In this document: in pieces, positions 9,605 to 19,644 of the stretch | How the letters are laid out: each line of letters starts with the position of its first letter | Position numbering within the stretch: the first letter of the stretch is position 1 | Assembly (NCBI GenBank): GCA_018136815.1 | Contig: CM030941.1 | Span: forward strand, 3,278,001 to 3,342,000 | Direction: 5' to 3' | Source of the DNA: Isochrysis galbana | Lineage: Eukaryota; Haptophyta; Isochrysidales; Isochrysidaceae | Length of the DNA stretch: 64,000 nucleotides | The notes under the pieces: generated by a model | Told to the model about the DNA's origin: nothing | Seen by the model: only the letters and a program-made list of their open reading frames with translations | Databases searched by the model: none | Made by a program: the position numbers and the translations under genes

Positions 9605-10400
9605 CGCCCGGTCATTCACTCATTTTAACCCCACTATTGGCTCCCACCTCCCCTCTCCTATGGCGGTCAAACAGGGGCGTTTTAACGACTAGTAAGGGTT
9701 GGGCTGCATTTTTTGACCGTGGCGCGATGCCCAATAAAAAAGCTTCGGGGGGGGGGGGGGGCGGGGGGGGCTACCCAGTGACGCCACGAAAATCTTCGGC
9801 CGCCAAGAATCAAGAAATGGTGCGATTCGCCCCCCTTCTCCCCCCCCCCGTCACGCGCGCTCACGCTCTGCCCCCGCGGGAGGATCGGTTCCTTTATTTC
9901 TGAGCTACATTCGGCATTTGATTCCCGCCTGATGCAGCGCCGTGTCGGGCTGCCGACAGTCCGACCAATGGATTTTCGTGGGGCAGAGGGGGTTCGGGGG
10001 TCGGGGGAGGGGGGGGGAGGGGGGCAGGTAAGGGGGGGTCCCTGGGGAATCCTTGGACACCCACGAGGGGTGGAAAATAGTTGTCAAAAAGCGTGAGTGA
10101 CCGGCCTATTTCTAAGAGGGATGCGCCCCACATTCACATTCACCGCTCTGATTCCTTCCCGCGAGCGCCCGCCTCAATCCTCAATCTCCCAAAATAGACC
10201 CCCGCGCGCGGGGAAAGGGAGGGGGGTCCCTCACCGACGTCATTGCCCTTCGTGGGGCGGGAGGGGGTTGTTCGGAGGGGGATGCGGCTGGCGGGGCAGG
10301 TGGGGGGGGACCCTGCGGAATGCGGAATCCTTAGCGGCACGCCACCCAAACCCGGATGTGGAAAATAGTTGTTAAAAGAGTGAGTGACCGACCTATTACA
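9605..10400 (+). repeat. Cluster of dispersed-repeat copies
   Basis: A short end fragment (about 9609-9640, reverse orientation), a partial copy at about 9958-10110 and a nearly complete copy at about 10107-10400 belong to the ~265-bp family also at 3.1/5.1 and 63.1 kb. The last two are head to tail, meeting at GTGAGTGACCGG / TTTCTAAGAG. A run of about 15 G lies near 9750. No gene seen. Confidence 0.7.
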
Positions 10401-11123
10401 ATTATTGTCTTTTAGGAAATTAGGGTTATCACCGAATAAGAGGTCGGTGGTATTATCCATATTCAAGGGGGGGGGGGGGGGGGGGGGGAGGAGGCGACCC
10501 TCGCCTACTGCTGTGGCAGTGGGGAAATCACCGCTACTTGCGGCTTGGTAGGGCACCCTCACAAGGTGAAAGCTAAAGCTAAAGAAGCGGCAGCTTGTCA
10601 CGGAGGTCAGCACGCCGAATTTGAAGGTTTCTCTGGAGGACGTTCTCCTTCTCTTGCTGCGCTCATCCTGAGCAACACACGCACAACGGAAGCCAACGCA
10701 CACCACAAACCAAAAAGTGCAGCCTTCCACCCAGCGACTAGCAACTCCCCCAAGGGGATCAGGCCGGGCCGATCGTGTTCTACGACGCGTTTGAAAGACG
10801 CAGGATACGCCCATCTCTCTGGCCAAACAATCGCGCACCGCGTCTGCGGTGTGAGGCTCGCGGCTCGTCCGTCCTGCCACACGCTTTGGCGCATTGGCAC
10901 ATGCCGGCGAACACAACGCTTGCGGCGACTGGATTGGGGGCGCACAGAGGCCCCTCCAAAACACCGCGACTGGCTCTGGCCCCCATATCCACAATCCTCC
11001 ATGAAGCCCTGATCACGAGCGTGCTTGCAACCCCCAGAACCATGGCATGCGGCCGCAGAGAGCCGACGCCAACCCCATGGCCCTTCCCTACAACTGCACA
11101 GCCTTTGGCGAGCGTGCGACTGC
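10401..11123. other. No gene seen; poly-G run
   Basis: Contains 22 consecutive G at about 10467-10488. The remainder to 11123 is probably the 3' flank of the small gene on the minus strand. Other frames show no domain. Confidence 0.4.
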
Positions 11124-11681
11124 CTACTTGGTGAAGGATTGGATCGTGTAGTACTTGAGCGCCGCCATGCCCGCCTCTGGATAGTCCTCAAACGTCACCT
11201 GAAGGCACGCATGTGGTTATCTAACTCAGCTGGCGCTTGATTCTACGCCGAGCTGCTCCATCACCTGCAGCAGTACACCTGGCAGCACGCAGAGCTGCAG
11301 CAGTAGAGACCACCAGGCCCGCATGACCACGGTTCTTTCCACGGGGCGTTCTCGCGGCCTTTCGATCCACGTTCAGCACCCTTTCACGCTCCTCCGCCCA
11401 AGCCGCACCCATCGCTTCCCTCCTCCAGCCCCTCGCACCTTGAGTGTCTCATCTCCCTTCTTCACCTCGAGCTTGCCCACGTACTTGACGCGCTCATCGT
11501 TGTTGATCTGCCACCCTCCGTGCGCCCCGTCAGCAGTAACCGCCTCGCGGAATGCAGCGTCTAGTTCCTGCGCAGACATCTTGTACGTGTAGATCGCGCG
11601 GTACTGCGACTTGTACAGCTCCCGCCGGTCGTTTCCGCTGGGGACCGCGAGGCCGAAGAACTCCACGTCATCGCTGCTCAT
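11124..11681 (-). CDS. Small two-exon gene, unknown conserved-looking protein
   Basis: Exon 11439-11681 starts at ATG (MSSDDVEFFGLAVPSG) and ends ...KKGDETLK before a GTGCGA donor. The second exon 11124-11198 follows an acceptor TTCAG and reads VTFEDYPEAGMAALKYYTIQ to a TAG stop. Both junctions are phase 0, giving 105 aa. The protein is soluble, charged and even in composition, and looks real although I do not recognise it. A CCCACAG acceptor lies 6 nt before the ATG, so an upstream exon (perhaps 5' UTR) is possible. Confidence 0.6.
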
Positions 11682-12129
11682 GGGGCACTGTGGGGACGGC
11701 AAGGGCGAGGCGTGAGGGAAGGTGGGATGCGTCAGAGGCGCCGGATCGCGCTCTTCTCCTCTCCCCTGCCAATCTCCACACACGACAGCGCCTGATAGGT
11801 ACCCATCTCCCCCCTTTCCCTCCTCCCCCTCCCCCCCCCCCTCCATACCGGCTGCTGGCGGGCAGCGAGGCGATTCTCGACTGCTCTCCCTCTCTCTCGC
11901 CCCCTTCTATTCTCTTACACGGGTCGCACTTATCTGTTAATTCCCCCCCATCCAACCGGGTGCAGTGGGCACACTAGACTCTCGAGCTCTCTCTCTCTCT
12001 CTCCCCCCCCCCCCCCTCTCTCGCCCCTCCCCGTCTCTCTTCCTCTCTCTCTCTCCCCCCCCCCCACCCTTTCCCCTCTCTCCACCTCCGTTTACCCTCT
12101 CTCTCCACCCCCCTCCTTGTCCCCCCTCC

Positions 12130-12182
<53 letters not shown>

Positions 12183-12209
12183 GGCTCTCTGTCCGCGTCT
12201 GTGCCAGAG

Positions 12210-12274
<65 letters not shown>

Positions 12275-12290
12275 GCCCAACGGTCGCTTT
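11682..12290. repeat. CT-rich tract with long (CT)n
   Basis: Polypyrimidine on the given strand from about 11800, with long uninterrupted (CT)n near 12133-12180 and 12215-12272. It precedes no recognisable plus-strand gene, and it lies antisense to the small gene. Open frames here are simple-repeat artefacts. Confidence 0.7.
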
Positions 12291-12809
12291 CTTCCCATAA
12301 TCTCGTACTTTCTTTCTCCATCCTCAGAACCCGCGAACGAGCCGACTGCGGGGCCCTCACCCAACGCACCCGCCCACCGCTCGCAGCCGCCGCGCGGCCG
12401 CCCGGGCGTTTTCTAACCAGTCCACAGAGAGTTTCTCATCCCTCCAAGGGCCGCCCGCTCCCGCGACCCGCCGAGACTCTCCTCTCCCGCCCGCCCCCCG
12501 CGGGACCTTTTGGCGCCCTTTTCCTTTTTCTAGACGGCTCGGCCTACCGAACCTTTCTCGCGGTCAAACGGACGGACCTCCACATCCTTTTTTATTTACA
12601 CTGGCGGCGAAAGGGGAGGAGGGAGGAGGAAGAGGGAAGAGAGAGGCAGCAGGAAGGAGGGGGAGGACCATCCTCGAATCCGATCCCTACATAGATCTAG
12701 ATGGGAAAGACGGTGCTGGGGCCTGCAAGTACAGCCAAAGACATATGTAGTTGGCCTCTGGCCAAGTACACTTCAAACACATTCGAGGCAAACTATTGTT
12801 ATAGTTTGT
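12291..12809. other. No gene seen
   Basis: GC-rich, then AT-richer toward the MITE. No domain or RNA gene recognised. Confidence 0.4.
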
Positions 12810-12817
12810 AGTTTGAC

Positions 12818-13290
12818 CCTACATGTGAAAAACAGTCGACAAGCCCAAGAAAAACAATAATAACAGCTGTTTTTGGGATACACAGAAAAACAGCCGAAAA
12901 CAGCCCGAAAAACAGGCCGCCAGTGTTTACGTTAGAAATGGTTCTGTTTACGTTAGAAAATGATATTATAAATTTTGCGCGCTGGGGGTGGGCGGGGGGG
13001 GGGGTGCGGGGTGCGGGAACTCGCGTGGCGCCAGGCGCCAAGCGTCTCTCACCCACGCGCAGGCACTCCACCCGCCCCCTTCCCTCCCCCCTCCCCACAG
13101 CCCCAAATATGAGCTCGGTGATCAACCCCAACCCCACGCGCCACGCGCGCCTCCCGGTCCACGTCTCGCGTCATCACACCGGCGCGCCGGCGCAGCTGGC
13201 CCAGGCTTAGGGCCCAGGCTCAGAAAAACGGTGAAAAACACTGTTTGTGGTCTTCACAGAAAAACAGGTTTTCTGTTTTTCACATGTAGG
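12818..13290. mobile_element. hAT-like MITE with 8-bp TSD
   Basis: A 473-bp element with perfect 18-bp inverted ends, CCTACATGTGAAAAACAG at 12818-12835 and its complement at 13273-13290. The 8-bp AGTTTGAC is duplicated at 12810-12817 and 13291-13298. Internally there are many GAAAAACAG-like subterminal motifs and a direct repeat around CTGTTTACGTTAGAAA near 12920-12960. There is no transposase. Duplication length fits hAT; a hAT transposase relic lies at 35.6-36.2 kb, but a link is not shown. Confidence 0.88.
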
Positions 13291-13298
13291 AGTTTGAC

Positions 13299-14045
13299 CT
13301 ATGGAGTGTGCCGCGACCGCTCCCGAGCCCCAGGCAACCCTCGCCACCGCGCCCCACCTGGGACGCCCCATGCCGCCCGAGGCGGCTCGTCAGAAAGCCC
13401 TCTCAAAGCCCATCCAGCCCATCCAAACCACACCCGCGCAAGCGCGCGGGGTGGTGAGCACTGGCACCGAACAGGTTGCCACCATGGCTCTGCGTAGCAT
13501 GCAGGGGGTGGTCTTGGAGAACCCCTCCAACAGTCAACAGTGGGAAACCCCCCCACCCCAACCAAGAGCACCTCATGTGGGAGGGCAGCTCAGCTGCCCT
13601 TCCCATGGTAGAAACCTCTACCATCAGTGCACCCAACATGGGAGGGCACTTCGCACTTCACAACCATCAATCTCCTACGGAGAGCACCCTAACTAAGCCT
13701 CTGTTTTGCATGTTGACTCACTTCTCGTTTTCACCCCACTCCTTTGGGCCACAAGAACCTACAACTCAGTGCCCTGCCTTGGGCACTCCTTATCAACACT
13801 TGATCCTTCTCCCACTCCCCCTTCCCTCTACAACCAAACTGTCACGGATGGTTTTGCGTGGTGTGCACCCTAGAACTTATATTGGGATGCGGAGGGGGAG
13901 AGGGCCGCGTGAGTCGAGCCGTGATCTCCCTCCTTCTCTCCTTGTTCGCTTGTGTGAGTCTCCTACACAATCCCCCCGTGTGTGCGTTTGATCTGCGCGT
14001 GATACTATTAGTGTGCCCTCTGTGGTCAGTGGCCCACTTTGGTAT
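13299..14045. other. No gene seen
   Basis: Short frames without recognised domains on both strands. Confidence 0.4.
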
Positions 14046-14302
14046 TGACGAATTGGGATGGCCCATAGATAGGGCCTGAGGGCAATGAGGAAGGAGGCAT
14101 GCCGGCGGCAGGCGCGGCAGAGGAGACGACTTGAGAGGTGCTGACGGGCTGAAGCCCGTCAGCAGAGGAAGGCGGGCAGGCGGGCTTGAGCGAGGGCGAG
14201 GACGGCGGCGAGAGCGACATCGAGCGAGTGGCGAGAGGCGAGGGTGAGTGAGAGGAGTGCTGTGGTGGCAGGGACTGGCGAGGAGAGGAGGGTTTGTAGG
14301 GT
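14046..14302 (+). repeat. Dispersed repeat, copy A
   Basis: Matches 24846-25131: both run from ACGAATTGGG through GAGGGCAATGAGGAAGGAG and GCTGACGGGCTGAAG to TTGTAGGGT. Copy B is cut by the oligo-T end of a LINE exactly after TAGGGT, while copy A continues. Confidence 0.7.
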
Positions 14303-15382
14303 ATGGGTATGAATGTATGAATGAGTGTTATGAGAGCGAGAGCGACGGGAGCGAGAGCGACGGATGACGACTGACGACAGGACGACGGACAGGGACACCC
14401 AGGAAAACACCCCGACTCTCGCCCCACGACTTTCTCACATAACTCGACTGAAATCAAACCCAAACACTCCGGCCAGACGACGACGGACGACGATCAGAAG
14501 GCGATCTGTCGGCGATCCCGTCTGGAAGGGGAATCGCACCATAACGGAAACGAGGGGCGGGCAATCCTGCCGCACAGGATTCCAAAAGACTTACCGAATA
14601 AGACGAGAGAAGTGTAGTGTGCCTAAGGGGGAGGTGCGATGAGATTGCAAATTAAACCTGATTGCAATCACTGAAGTAGATAGAGAAACGCGGAGAAGAT
14701 AGCGAATTAAACCTATTGGCGAAGCACCTAGGATGAAGAAAGGTGGGGAAACTTCCCTTCTCTTCGAGAGAAAGAGAGAGGGCGCTCCACAACCCAAGAC
14801 CCTATGCGTCCAAGCGAAGCTTTTGACCGAGAACGAGAAAGAGAGAATTATAACGATAATACCGATCGACGAAGAGGAGCCTAACGAGCGTCGATCCGCG
14901 AATGCGACACCCCCCTGCTAGGATCGAGCGTCCCGCGAGGGAAAGAAGAGAACCTAACGGATATCGGAGAGCTCCGAACAAGCCACGAGAAAGGCAGAAG
15001 AGCAACCATGAACGAGACCGAATGAGCCAAGAGCGAAGAGCGAATAAATCCGAAGAGCGAATGAAACAATAAATCTGAAGAGCGAATGAAACAATAAATC
15101 CGAATGGAGGGAGAGCCGCGCGCCCAACGCCGAACCAAGACGGAAGACGTGATGAGCGACGCACCGAGAAGTTACGAACAATCGAGGACCGATGAGAACG
15201 CGGAACGACAAGAATCGAGAATCGAGGCCTGCTTGCGCGACCACGGCGAACATAGAAGACGGTATATAGCGAAGAAGGCTCGTACTCGTGTACTCGTGCC
15301 GAAATATTCATGCCAAAAGGCCTGAATGCCTGAATACAACACCCTCTCCACCCGCTTGCTAACGCAAACGGGTCTCGTTTCT
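14303..15382. other. No gene seen; minor tandem repeat
   Basis: A short repeat with a unit of about 28 bp (AAGAGCGAATGAAACAATAA) lies at about 15040-15105. No confident gene; minus-strand frames here lack domains. Confidence 0.4.
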
Positions 15383-15706
15383 CACCACACTCTATGGAAA
15401 AAAAAAACATCTGAAGATTCAGGGCTACACACCTACCGTCTACTGGGCTTTCCAGCTCTATTCCCATCGCCCTTACCTCCCCTCCCTCCACCTCCTCGCC
15501 TGCCCCCCTTCTTTCCTTTTTCTTTGGTTTCCGGGGTCCGACCTCCGTGCACTACATGAGGTCTGGTTTGGAGCGTGGGGTCTGGGCGGGCCTGTTGGTC
15601 TTGCTCTCGCGTGTGTCTTGTCTTCCCGGTCGTGTTTAGGTGGTTGGGTCCCGTCTGGGTCGCGTTGCCTCTAGTGGTGTCTTCTCTTATCGGTTTCCTA
15701 AGTGAT

Positions 15707-16858
15707 TCATTCATCCTCTTCACCTTGCTCCCCGGTCTCTTGGACAGCGTGCTCGATTCCCAGTTTGGCGGCTAGCTTGGCCAGCTCCTCGCTGGGTTTG
15801 AGCCTGCCTTTGTCGCTTATGTGAAATGCGGGTCTTAGTTCGCCTAGATCTATCCTTTTTTTGGGTTGCCTACCCATGCCCGCTTGGGCTGTTCTCGCCG
15901 AGTCGGTTTCGTACGCGAATAATAGAGCTTTACACAAAACGGTGTATCTTTCTATTGTTCTTATCAGAATTGATTCTTCCGAGAAAACTATGTTGTCATA
16001 GTGGATTCTATAGAAGTCCGTTATGATATATCTCCATGCCAACATATATAGAGTGTACAGCGCTTTTGGGGCGTCGCCCTTCGGGTATATAAAAAGGTTG
16101 TCTATGATGGTGTCTTCCCTGCTCCGTTCAGCTCTTGGTGTGAATCTCGCGATCTTATTCAGCGCGTCCAGTATTTTGGTTATCCCTGTACATTCACCTA
16201 GGTGTGTCGAGGATTCGTTCGCCGCTCCGCATATGCGACACGTGTTTGCTCCATCGGGGAATCGGTTGTACGTGCCCACTCGCCTATGCGTTATGTGTTT
16301 GAAATGTAGGTGTGTGTCTCTCGCCGTCACCATAGGGGACGTGTATAGCTGTGCTAGGTGCGCCCACGTGTTCTCTGGTATTTGGAGTTTCTCCTCCCAT
16401 TTGGTCGGCCCCGCGAGGCGTTTGCGCTTGCGGCTCGCCTTCTGGAGGGCTGCGGTGAGCTGTGCTACTCCCGTGCCGTCGAGTGGCGTCTTGCCGTCCA
16501 GGGTGTTTTCGTCTGCGAGTGGGTACTCAAGTCTCTTGTTAGATTTGTATCCTTCTCCCCATCGCGCTGGCGGGGATGGGTCGAGGTTTGGTGGGGCATT
16601 AGTTCTCTCTCCGATAATTGGCGTGCCGGTGTACGAGAGTTCCGCCTCGTACCATGTGCCTTTGATGTTTATGTAGTATTCGCCATCCTGTGTTATGCGC
16701 AGTTCAGGGGGCGCCTTGGCGAGGGAGCTGATGGTGATGAGGTTTTTCAGCTCAAATTTGTAGTTGCGTACCACTAGGTGCGCCGAAACGTCCCTAAAGG
16801 CGCCGGCGAGCGCCTTGCCTGACGCCCGCGGGAGGCTCTTGGTCTTTTCGTCAAGCGT
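15707..16858 (-). CDS. LINE C-terminal zinc-knuckle protein (copy 2)
   Basis: The frame is open from the codon after the ORF1 stop. There is no early ATG, so it would be made by readthrough of the TAG at 16859-16861 or by internal initiation. The N-terminal ~160 residues include ITQDGEYYINIKG and RWGEGYKSNKRLEYPL; then TARDTHLHFKH, the knuckle CRICGAANESSTHLGEC and LAWRYIITDFYRIHY. The same arrangement is at 25.4 kb. In a complete LINE this would be the end of ORF2 behind the reverse transcriptase. It is intact here, so it may be expressed. Confidence 0.75.
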   Translation of the reverse strand, partial: TLDEKTKSLPRASGKALAGAFRDVSAHLVVRNYKFELKNLITISSLAKAPPELRITQDGEYYINIKGTWYEAELSYTGTPIIGERTNAPPNLDPSPPARWGEGYKSNKRLEYPLADENTLDGKTPLDGTGVAQLTAALQKASRKRKRLAGPTKWEEKLQIPENTWAHLAQLYTSPMVTARDTHLHFKHITHRRVGTYNRFPDGANTCRICGAANESSTHLGECTGITKILDALNKIARFTPRAERSREDTIIDNLFIYPKGDAPKALYTLYMLAWRYIITDFYRIHYDNIVFSEESILIRTIERYTVLCKALLFAYETDSARTAQAGMGRQPKKRIDLGELRPAFHISDKGRLKPSEELAKLAAKLGIEHAVQETGEQGEEDE

Positions 16859-17881
16859 CTAATACTTGACCGCTATGGGACAGGGGATGCCCGCCTTGCG
16901 AAAATCCGCTACGTCTTTGTACATTTCACGAAATTGGTTAGCGCAGTCTGCCGTCACGAGGATCTCCCATGGGCCGGAGGCGCTCTTGGACAAGAAGTCG
17001 GGCTCGAGGTCAACGCCCTCCAGCTTGTTGAGATGGGCGGTGATAGCGCCTAAGGTCTCTTCATCTTTGGCCTTGTAACCTTTCTCGTATGCCGTGAATG
17101 TGATGATGATCTTCTTGTCAATCGGAAATTCGGTTTCTTCTTCGGGCATAGGTTCGAGGTCTTCGTCAAGTAGGGCCACCTGCGTGGCCGGTGAGAGGGG
17201 TGGGGTTAGTCCCATGTGTGGTCCAGCCCCTATGAGGTCCATGAAGCCCTTTGGGTCCGTGTCTATGTCGCCCTCTCTCAAGGGTTTCGTGTGTTGGGTG
17301 TTTTGTGTTGGCTCTTGTTTGTGTTGGTGTCCGATGTGTTGGGTCTCCCTGGTTGGTGTTGTGTGCGATGCGTGCTTGCCTGAGTCGCGCTTGTCCCTCC
17401 GCCTCTCGGCTGCGCTGGTGAGTTTGTTCTCAGTGCTGTGTCCCTTGTTGTCGTTTGTCCCCATCTTGGGGGTCCACAGCTGGTCTCTGTCATTCTTTTG
17501 GTCTTGGTATGACATTCCCCCAGTTGGGTTCTGTCTGAGATGGTGCCGGGTCAGCCCCTCTCGCCGGAGCGCGAGGGCGGTACCGCGGCTGTGTAGGGTC
17601 CAGGCCCGGGGGCCTTCCCTGATGGAGCGTCCCTCTGGCTTGGTGTGGCAGGTGTGGCTGTGAGGTGAGACGTATGTGTGTTGAATGTTGGCCACCAGCA
17701 TGCGGGCTGTTCGCTCTCTGTTCTCGGGTGTGCGCGGGCGTGGCCCGCTGGCTCCCATGCCCACCTGGCTGGGAGGGTCGTCCTGGCGCGGCCGCTTCGG
17801 CGACAGCGGCGTGTCCATTAGTCCTTCGTCCATCGCGGCGAGGGCAGCGGCAGCGAGAGCGGGCGGCGGCGCGCGCTCCAT
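16859..17881 (-). CDS. LINE ORF1 protein (copy 2)
   Basis: 340 aa from the ATG shared with copy 1. The first ~210 residues are disordered, rich in Thr, Arg, Pro and His. The C-terminal ~90 residues (from KKIIITFTAYEKGY) look folded, with strand-helix alternation like an RRM-type ORF1 domain, ending GIPCPIAVKY. The matching end of ORF1 is seen in the copy at 26.5 kb. It likely binds element RNA. The stop is TAG and the next gene continues in the same frame. Confidence 0.75.
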   Translation of the reverse strand: MERAPPPALAAAALAAMDEGLMDTPLSPKRPRQDDPPSQVGMGASGPRPRTPENRERTARMLVANIQHTYVSPHSHTCHTKPEGRSIREGPRAWTLHSRGTALALRREGLTRHHLRQNPTGGMSYQDQKNDRDQLWTPKMGTNDNKGHSTENKLTSAAERRRDKRDSGKHASHTTPTRETQHIGHQHKQEPTQNTQHTKPLREGDIDTDPKGFMDLIGAGPHMGLTPPLSPATQVALLDEDLEPMPEEETEFPIDKKIIITFTAYEKGYKAKDEETLGAITAHLNKLEGVDLEPDFLSKSASGPWEILVTADCANQFREMYKDVADFRKAGIPCPIAVKY

Positions 17882-17922
17882 GACCCTATCAGTTTACTGA
17901 TAGTTGACACCACACTCTATGG

Positions 17923-19644
17923 AGGGGGGGTGCCAATCCCCCCCTCTCCTTCGCTTCACTCTCATCCACCTCTCTCCCTGCGACGCGTCGCCATGCGGCG
18001 CGCCACGGCTTGCTCTCAGAGGTCCTTTGGGGGCATCCAGAGGGCCAGCCAGGGCAGCTCTGGGGGCAGTAGTGGAGGCTGGGGCTCAGCCCCTGGCCCC
18101 CCCTGCCTCTCCCACGCTTGCCTCGCGTGCCGCCCAGAGGCCCCTGTCTGCCGGGCGACTAGGGATGGGGGGGGGAGTCAGTACGAGAGCAGGCCCAAGC
18201 GCGGGCCAGTGAGTGCGGCTCGCGACCCGCGGCCACTGGGGGTCTGGGTGGTTGTGTTGAGTGCCCTGCTCATGCCAAAAGGCAGAGCATGGGGATGACC
18301 GAAATTTGTGCCTGAGAGGGGGGACCATGCTGAACTAAGTATAAACTTAGTTGAACGTGAGACGCTCGAAAATACGAGGCTGTCCGTCAATTCTGCACGT
18401 GAACGCGAAAACAAAACTATTTTCTGGGCTCCATCCATGTTGGGATGTTGGGATGTTTGTTGTGCTACATATAAAAGCGGGCAAACTATTGACTAGCCCT
18501 AGCCCGTGCTTGGCGGGCACTACTTGTATGTCTCCGACAACGTGAATGGGCCCGTGGGGGCCATCCGTGTGTGTACAAATTGCTTTTTCAAAAGTTGGCT
18601 CGAGAGCTGAGCTCGAAGCAGCCGGTGTCCAATCATGATTCACGCGACACGGTGACACGGTTGCCCACAAGCAAATCGATCGCAACGCCCTTGTCCCTTC
18701 CTCGCGTCGCGCCATGACCATGACGTACGTTGAGATTTAAGATTTGCTTAGCAAAGTTAATTCACATCAATTTCAAAAATCGAAATATGCGCGCTGTTCA
18801 TAGGAATAAGGCAAAGCTTGCATTCAGCACGCACTCGAGGTGCGAAGTGAAAAAAGAACGCAGAGGGCGACACAAATGAGATGCATGGAATACATGCGTG
18901 TACACATGCATAGTACGTAAGACAACGAGCAATCAAATAGGCGTCGTCTCGGACGGCACGTTGGTTTGGCTTTGCGCGCCAAATGCCTAAGGCCTCAGAG
19001 TAGTAGCGTGCAGCCGTGCCATTCGGACCACTGCCGAGCACACATCGCGCCCCACTCCTTCCGCAATCCCAATGCGAGCCGTTGTAGCCGCAAAATCCTA
19101 GCGTGCAACGTGTTGGGCATTCGGCATGCGCGGCAAGCAACACAAGCACCGCCAATTGCGAGCGTCGGCACATCATCGAAAGGAGGTGGCGGGGAGGGAA
19201 GTCGAAAATTGACGGAGGATACGCTCGCTTTGCTTCTTTGTGCCGCTACTTCCCAACCAAAGGTCCCGCCCCCTAGCAAGCATGGCAACATGTTGGCTCT
19301 GGCCCGGCGTGCGAATTTGTCATATACTAGGGCTCTGTGCGCCTTGCCCAGCTTGCTTGCTACCTCTGCTGCTTGACACCTCATCGGTTATGCCGCGCCA
19401 TTTTGCTCGGTGCATCGTCCCTAGATGACTAGGTATGTGACCACTGCTAGCCTTGGACGCCTCTCTCGGCCGGCTCTTCGGGCGGAGAGTCGCGGGTTTT
19501 GCGCCCTCTGAATCGACCGACAAAATAACGGCTGCATTCGCAAATAAGTCACCTCCCTTCCCCCTCCCCTCCCATGCAACATGCAGGCATATGGCGAGAC
19601 ACCGCCACTTGGTGAGTCCCACGCGAGTAAGTATGAGAGCGCAC
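17923..19644. other. No gene confidently seen
   Basis: About 1.7 kb with moderate frames on both strands but no domains. An inverted repeat CTAAGTATAAACTTAG lies near 18335. A minus-strand frame at 18347-18721 looks partly coding but I cannot support it. Confidence 0.4.

Larger units (their letters stand above)
15383..17922 (-). mobile_element. Complete short LINE without EN/RT, with TSD (copy 2)
   Basis: CACCACACTCTATGG is duplicated at 15383-15397 and 17908-17922, bounding an element of 2510 bp (15398-17907). On the minus strand it begins TCAACTATCAG with the same palindrome and ATG as copy 1, encodes ORF1, then a C-terminal zinc-knuckle protein in the same frame after one TAG, and ends in ten T. 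Endonuclease and reverse transcriptase are absent. The clean duplication shows it was inserted by retrotransposition as a unit, probably using proteins of a full-length LINE. Confidence 0.88.

Noticed and set aside
15398..15407. A10 run read as a poly-A tail of a plus-strand element
   Set aside because: All coding regions and the 5' end of this element are on the minus strand, so the run is a sense-strand T tail.
18347..18721. Minus-strand frame of 124 codons
   Set aside because: Partly protein-like but no domain, no clear splice partners and no leader; not supported.
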